Assembly: GCA_040219085.1 (NCBI GenBank)
Contig: JAVJTC010000031.1
Location: forward strand, 47,833-111,832
Direction of reading: 5' to 3'
DNA length: 64,000 nt
DNA from: Acidimicrobiales bacterium
GTDB lineage: Bacteria > Actinomycetota > Acidimicrobiia > Acidimicrobiales > JAVJTC01
A program made the position numbers and the translations under genes. Every line of letters starts with the position of its first letter. Position 1 is the stretch's first letter. A model generated the notes under the pieces. That model was not told the origin of the DNA. It worked only from the letters and a program-made list of their open reading frames with translations, and ran no database searches. Of the stretch, positions 62,730-64,000 are shown in pieces.

Positions 62730-63475
62730 AGGTCGTCGCGCTGTCGTCGATCAAGGGCGGCGTCGGCAAGACCACTTCGGCGGTGACGCTGGCCCACTTC
62801 GCCTCGGAGTCGGGACTGCGGGTCCTCGTGTGGGACGTGGACCCGCAGGGCGCGGCTACGTTCGCCCTCGGCGTGGGACGCCGGGTCGCCGGCGGGGGGC
62901 GCCGCTTGTTCGACTCGTCACGTCGGTTGCGCGACAACGTCTTCGAGAGCCGCTGGGAACGTCTCGACGTCGTCCCGGCCGACTTCTCGCTGCGCCGCCT
63001 CGATACCGCCTTCACCCGGATCCCCAAGCCGCGGCGCACCTTCGGCCGTCTCCTCGACGAGATCACCGACGACTACGACGTGGTCGTGATCGACTGTCCG
63101 CCCGGTATCGGTCTGTCGATCGAGAGCGTCCTGCGGGCCACGGACCTCGTCATGGTGCCGGTGGTGCCGGCGACGCTGCCCCTGCGGTGTTTCGACCAGC
63201 TGTCGGCCTTCATGGCCGGCGACAAGCGCCTCCGGCGGGTGCCCGCGGTGGCGTTCCTCACGATGGTGGACAGGCGCAAGCGCGGCCACATGGATCTCGT
63301 GGAGAGCCTGCCGTCGCAACGCAGCGAGTTGTTCACGACCATGATCCCGGCCGCCGCCGACGTCGAGCGACTGCCGGACCGGCGCGAACCGTTGAGCCTG
63401 TTCGCCCCGACGAGTCCGGCCACCACGGCCTACCGCGAACTCTGGGACGAGACGGCGGCCCGGCTCGGGATCTGA
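62726..63475 (+). CDS. ParA-family ATPase
   Basis: 249 aa. SSIKGGVGKTTSAV at 7-20 (deviant Walker A), VWDVDPQGAAT and VVIDCPPG. No ParB follows, so it is probably an orphan ParA that positions cargo other than chromosomes. It is coupled to the CYTH-CHAD gene by GTGA overlap at 62726. Confidence 0.87.
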   Translation: MKVVALSSIKGGVGKTTSAVTLAHFASESGLRVLVWDVDPQGAATFALGVGRRVAGGGRRLFDSSRRLRDNVFESRWERLDVVPADFSLRRLDTAFTRIPKPRRTFGRLLDEITDDYDVVVIDCPPGIGLSIESVLRATDLVMVPVVPATLPLRCFDQLSAFMAGDKRLRRVPAVAFLTMVDRRKRGHMDLVESLPSQRSELFTTMIPAAADVERLPDRREPLSLFAPTSPATTAYRELWDETAARLGI

Positions 63476-63653
63476 CGCCCCGCCGAACCTGACTTCTGGG
63501 CGATTCGCCGGACGCGGGCTGTCGCCAATCCACGAACGCTGCTGGTCTCGAGATGGCCCGCGGACCGTGACCCTCCGAACCCCGCGCGTGTTCCCGAGGC
63601 TGGGCACGTCCCTGTCCGCTCACTTCTCGGATGAGCAGTGTGCTGCTCTTCTG

Positions 63654-63682
63654 TTGACACCGCGCATCCTCGCGAATACCTT
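63654..63682 (+). promoter_or_regulatory. Sigma-70-like promoter before the terminal lipoprotein gene
   Basis: TTGACA (63654-63659), 17-nt spacer, TACCTT (63677-63682). A start near 63690 would give a leader of about 46 nt containing GGGGGAGGA. The rest of the 63476-63735 spacer shows no other feature. Confidence 0.65.
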
Positions 63683-63735
63683 GTCGTCACATCTGGGCAG
63701 CCGAATGCTCAGATGAGCGAAGGGGGAGGACCTCA

Positions 63736-64000
63736 ATGACCGGGACCAAGCGATCGGAACGACACAGAAGCCTCTGGCTGCTGCTGGCGTGTCTCGTGGC
63801 GGTGGCGATGTTCGCCGCCGCGTGCGGAGACGACGACGACACGGCGAGCGCCTCTGATGACGGCGCCTCTGATGACGGCGCCTCTGATGATGGCGCCTCT
63901 GATGATGGCGCCGTCATCAGAGGCGCTCGCCGTGTCGTCGTCGTCTCCGCACGCGGCGGCGAACATCGCCACCGCCACGAGACACGCCAGCAGCAGCCAG
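63736..64000 (+). CDS. Substrate-binding lipoprotein, 5' end, running into a fold-back
   Basis: ATG 63736 follows GGGGGAGGA. The leader MTGTKRSERHRSLWLLLACLVAVAMFAAAC has the lipobox FAAAC, then GDDDDTASASDDG and four ASDDG repeats, as in the ThiY-like lipoprotein at 6411. From 63907 the frame is the reverse complement of the gene's own start, so residues past about 57 are not genuine protein. No substrate-binding domain is reached. The true 3' part is missing from the window. Confidence 0.75.
   Translation, partial: MTGTKRSERHRSLWLLLACLVAVAMFAAACGDDDDTASASDDGASDDGASDDGASDDGAVIRGARRVVVVSARGGEHRHRHETRQQQP
63774..64000. repeat. Perfect 94-nt inverted repeat at the window end
   Basis: Bases 63774-63867 equal the reverse complement of 63907-64000 without mismatch; the loop is 39 nt. 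The right arm reaches the last base, so its length may be greater. The turn falls in a 15-bp repeat array with repeated self-complementary GGCGCC, a good site for snap-back priming. An assembly or amplification chimera is the simplest explanation. Confidence 0.9.
63850..63909 (+). repeat. Four 15-bp tandem repeats in the lipoprotein linker
   Basis: GCCTCTGATGACGGC and close variants occur four times, encoding Ala-Ser-Asp-Asp-Gly. Copies 3 and 4 differ from 1 and 2 by GATGAT for GATGAC. Length may vary by slippage. The fold-back junction lies in the last copy. Confidence 0.85.

Noticed and set aside
63733..63978. Minus-strand lipoprotein-like frame at the end
   Set aside because: It exists only because the fold-back copies the plus-strand gene in reverse.

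Overview
The window is GC-rich (roughly 70 % by eye), with very dense coding, frequent GTG starts and many 4-nt start/stop overlaps. Gene content (F420/LLM-type oxidoreductase, PAC2 protein, Ald, Tad pili, CHAD-ParA pair) suggests a high-GC actinobacterium, possibly of the Acidimicrobiia. That placement is inferred from gene content only. I saw no rRNA, tRNA, CRISPR array, IS element or prophage.

Region 1 (1-15222) looks like one catabolic/salvage neighbourhood. A translationally coupled chain runs: split B12-dependent acyl-CoA mutase, family III CoA-transferase, M20 metallohydrolase, LLM oxidoreductase, and (44 nt later) a small thiamine-binding protein. A TenA faces it from the other strand. 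Then come a ThiY-like lipoprotein and a ThiX-like permease (no ATPase seen), four amidohydrolase-superfamily enzymes, a methylmalonyl-CoA epimerase on the opposite strand, and a second TenA overlapping the last amidohydrolase. I read this as uptake and breakdown of a thiamine-type pyrimidine, with the C4 carbon skeleton funnelled through methylmalonyl-CoA to succinyl-CoA. This is the most interesting candidate system in the window.

Region 2 (15302-35100) is mixed housekeeping and envelope functions: a membrane protein with a PQQ-like repeat, dienelactone hydrolase, a plant-like GDP-mannose 3,5-epimerase, a GH18/CBM5 protein divergent from a GT2-EAL fusion, thiolase, YaaA, DUF167, an L,D-transpeptidase, NAD(P)HX epimerase, a histidine phosphatase, a SulP transporter with an apparently leaderless promoter, a GAF-GGDEF cyclase, alanine dehydrogenase, a PhnZ-like HD protein and a ROK kinase lacking its zinc cysteines.

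Region 3 (35162-49083) holds a PAC2 protein and a complete Tad/Flp pilus locus on the minus strand: two Flp pilins, TadE, TadG-like, CpaB, CpaE, CpaF, a vWA-TadB fusion, TadC, a DnaB-like ATPase and a prepilin peptidase. A sensor kinase/response regulator pair diverges from it. The response regulator carries an in-frame amber codon in its DNA-binding domain, and a 22-bp palindrome sits in the divergent spacer.

Region 4 (49104-64000) has a beta-lactamase-fold lipoprotein, then the purine operon purL(S)-Q-C-E-K-F-D-M-N, a CYTH-CHAD protein coupled to a ParA-type ATPase, and the start of another substrate-binding lipoprotein. In the purine operon purK seems to start at CTG, and purF and purD are joined by a chain of 16-17-nt repeats that form overlapping mini-ORFs. 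The last 227 bases form a near-perfect fold-back (94-nt arms), which is more likely an assembly or amplification artefact than biology.
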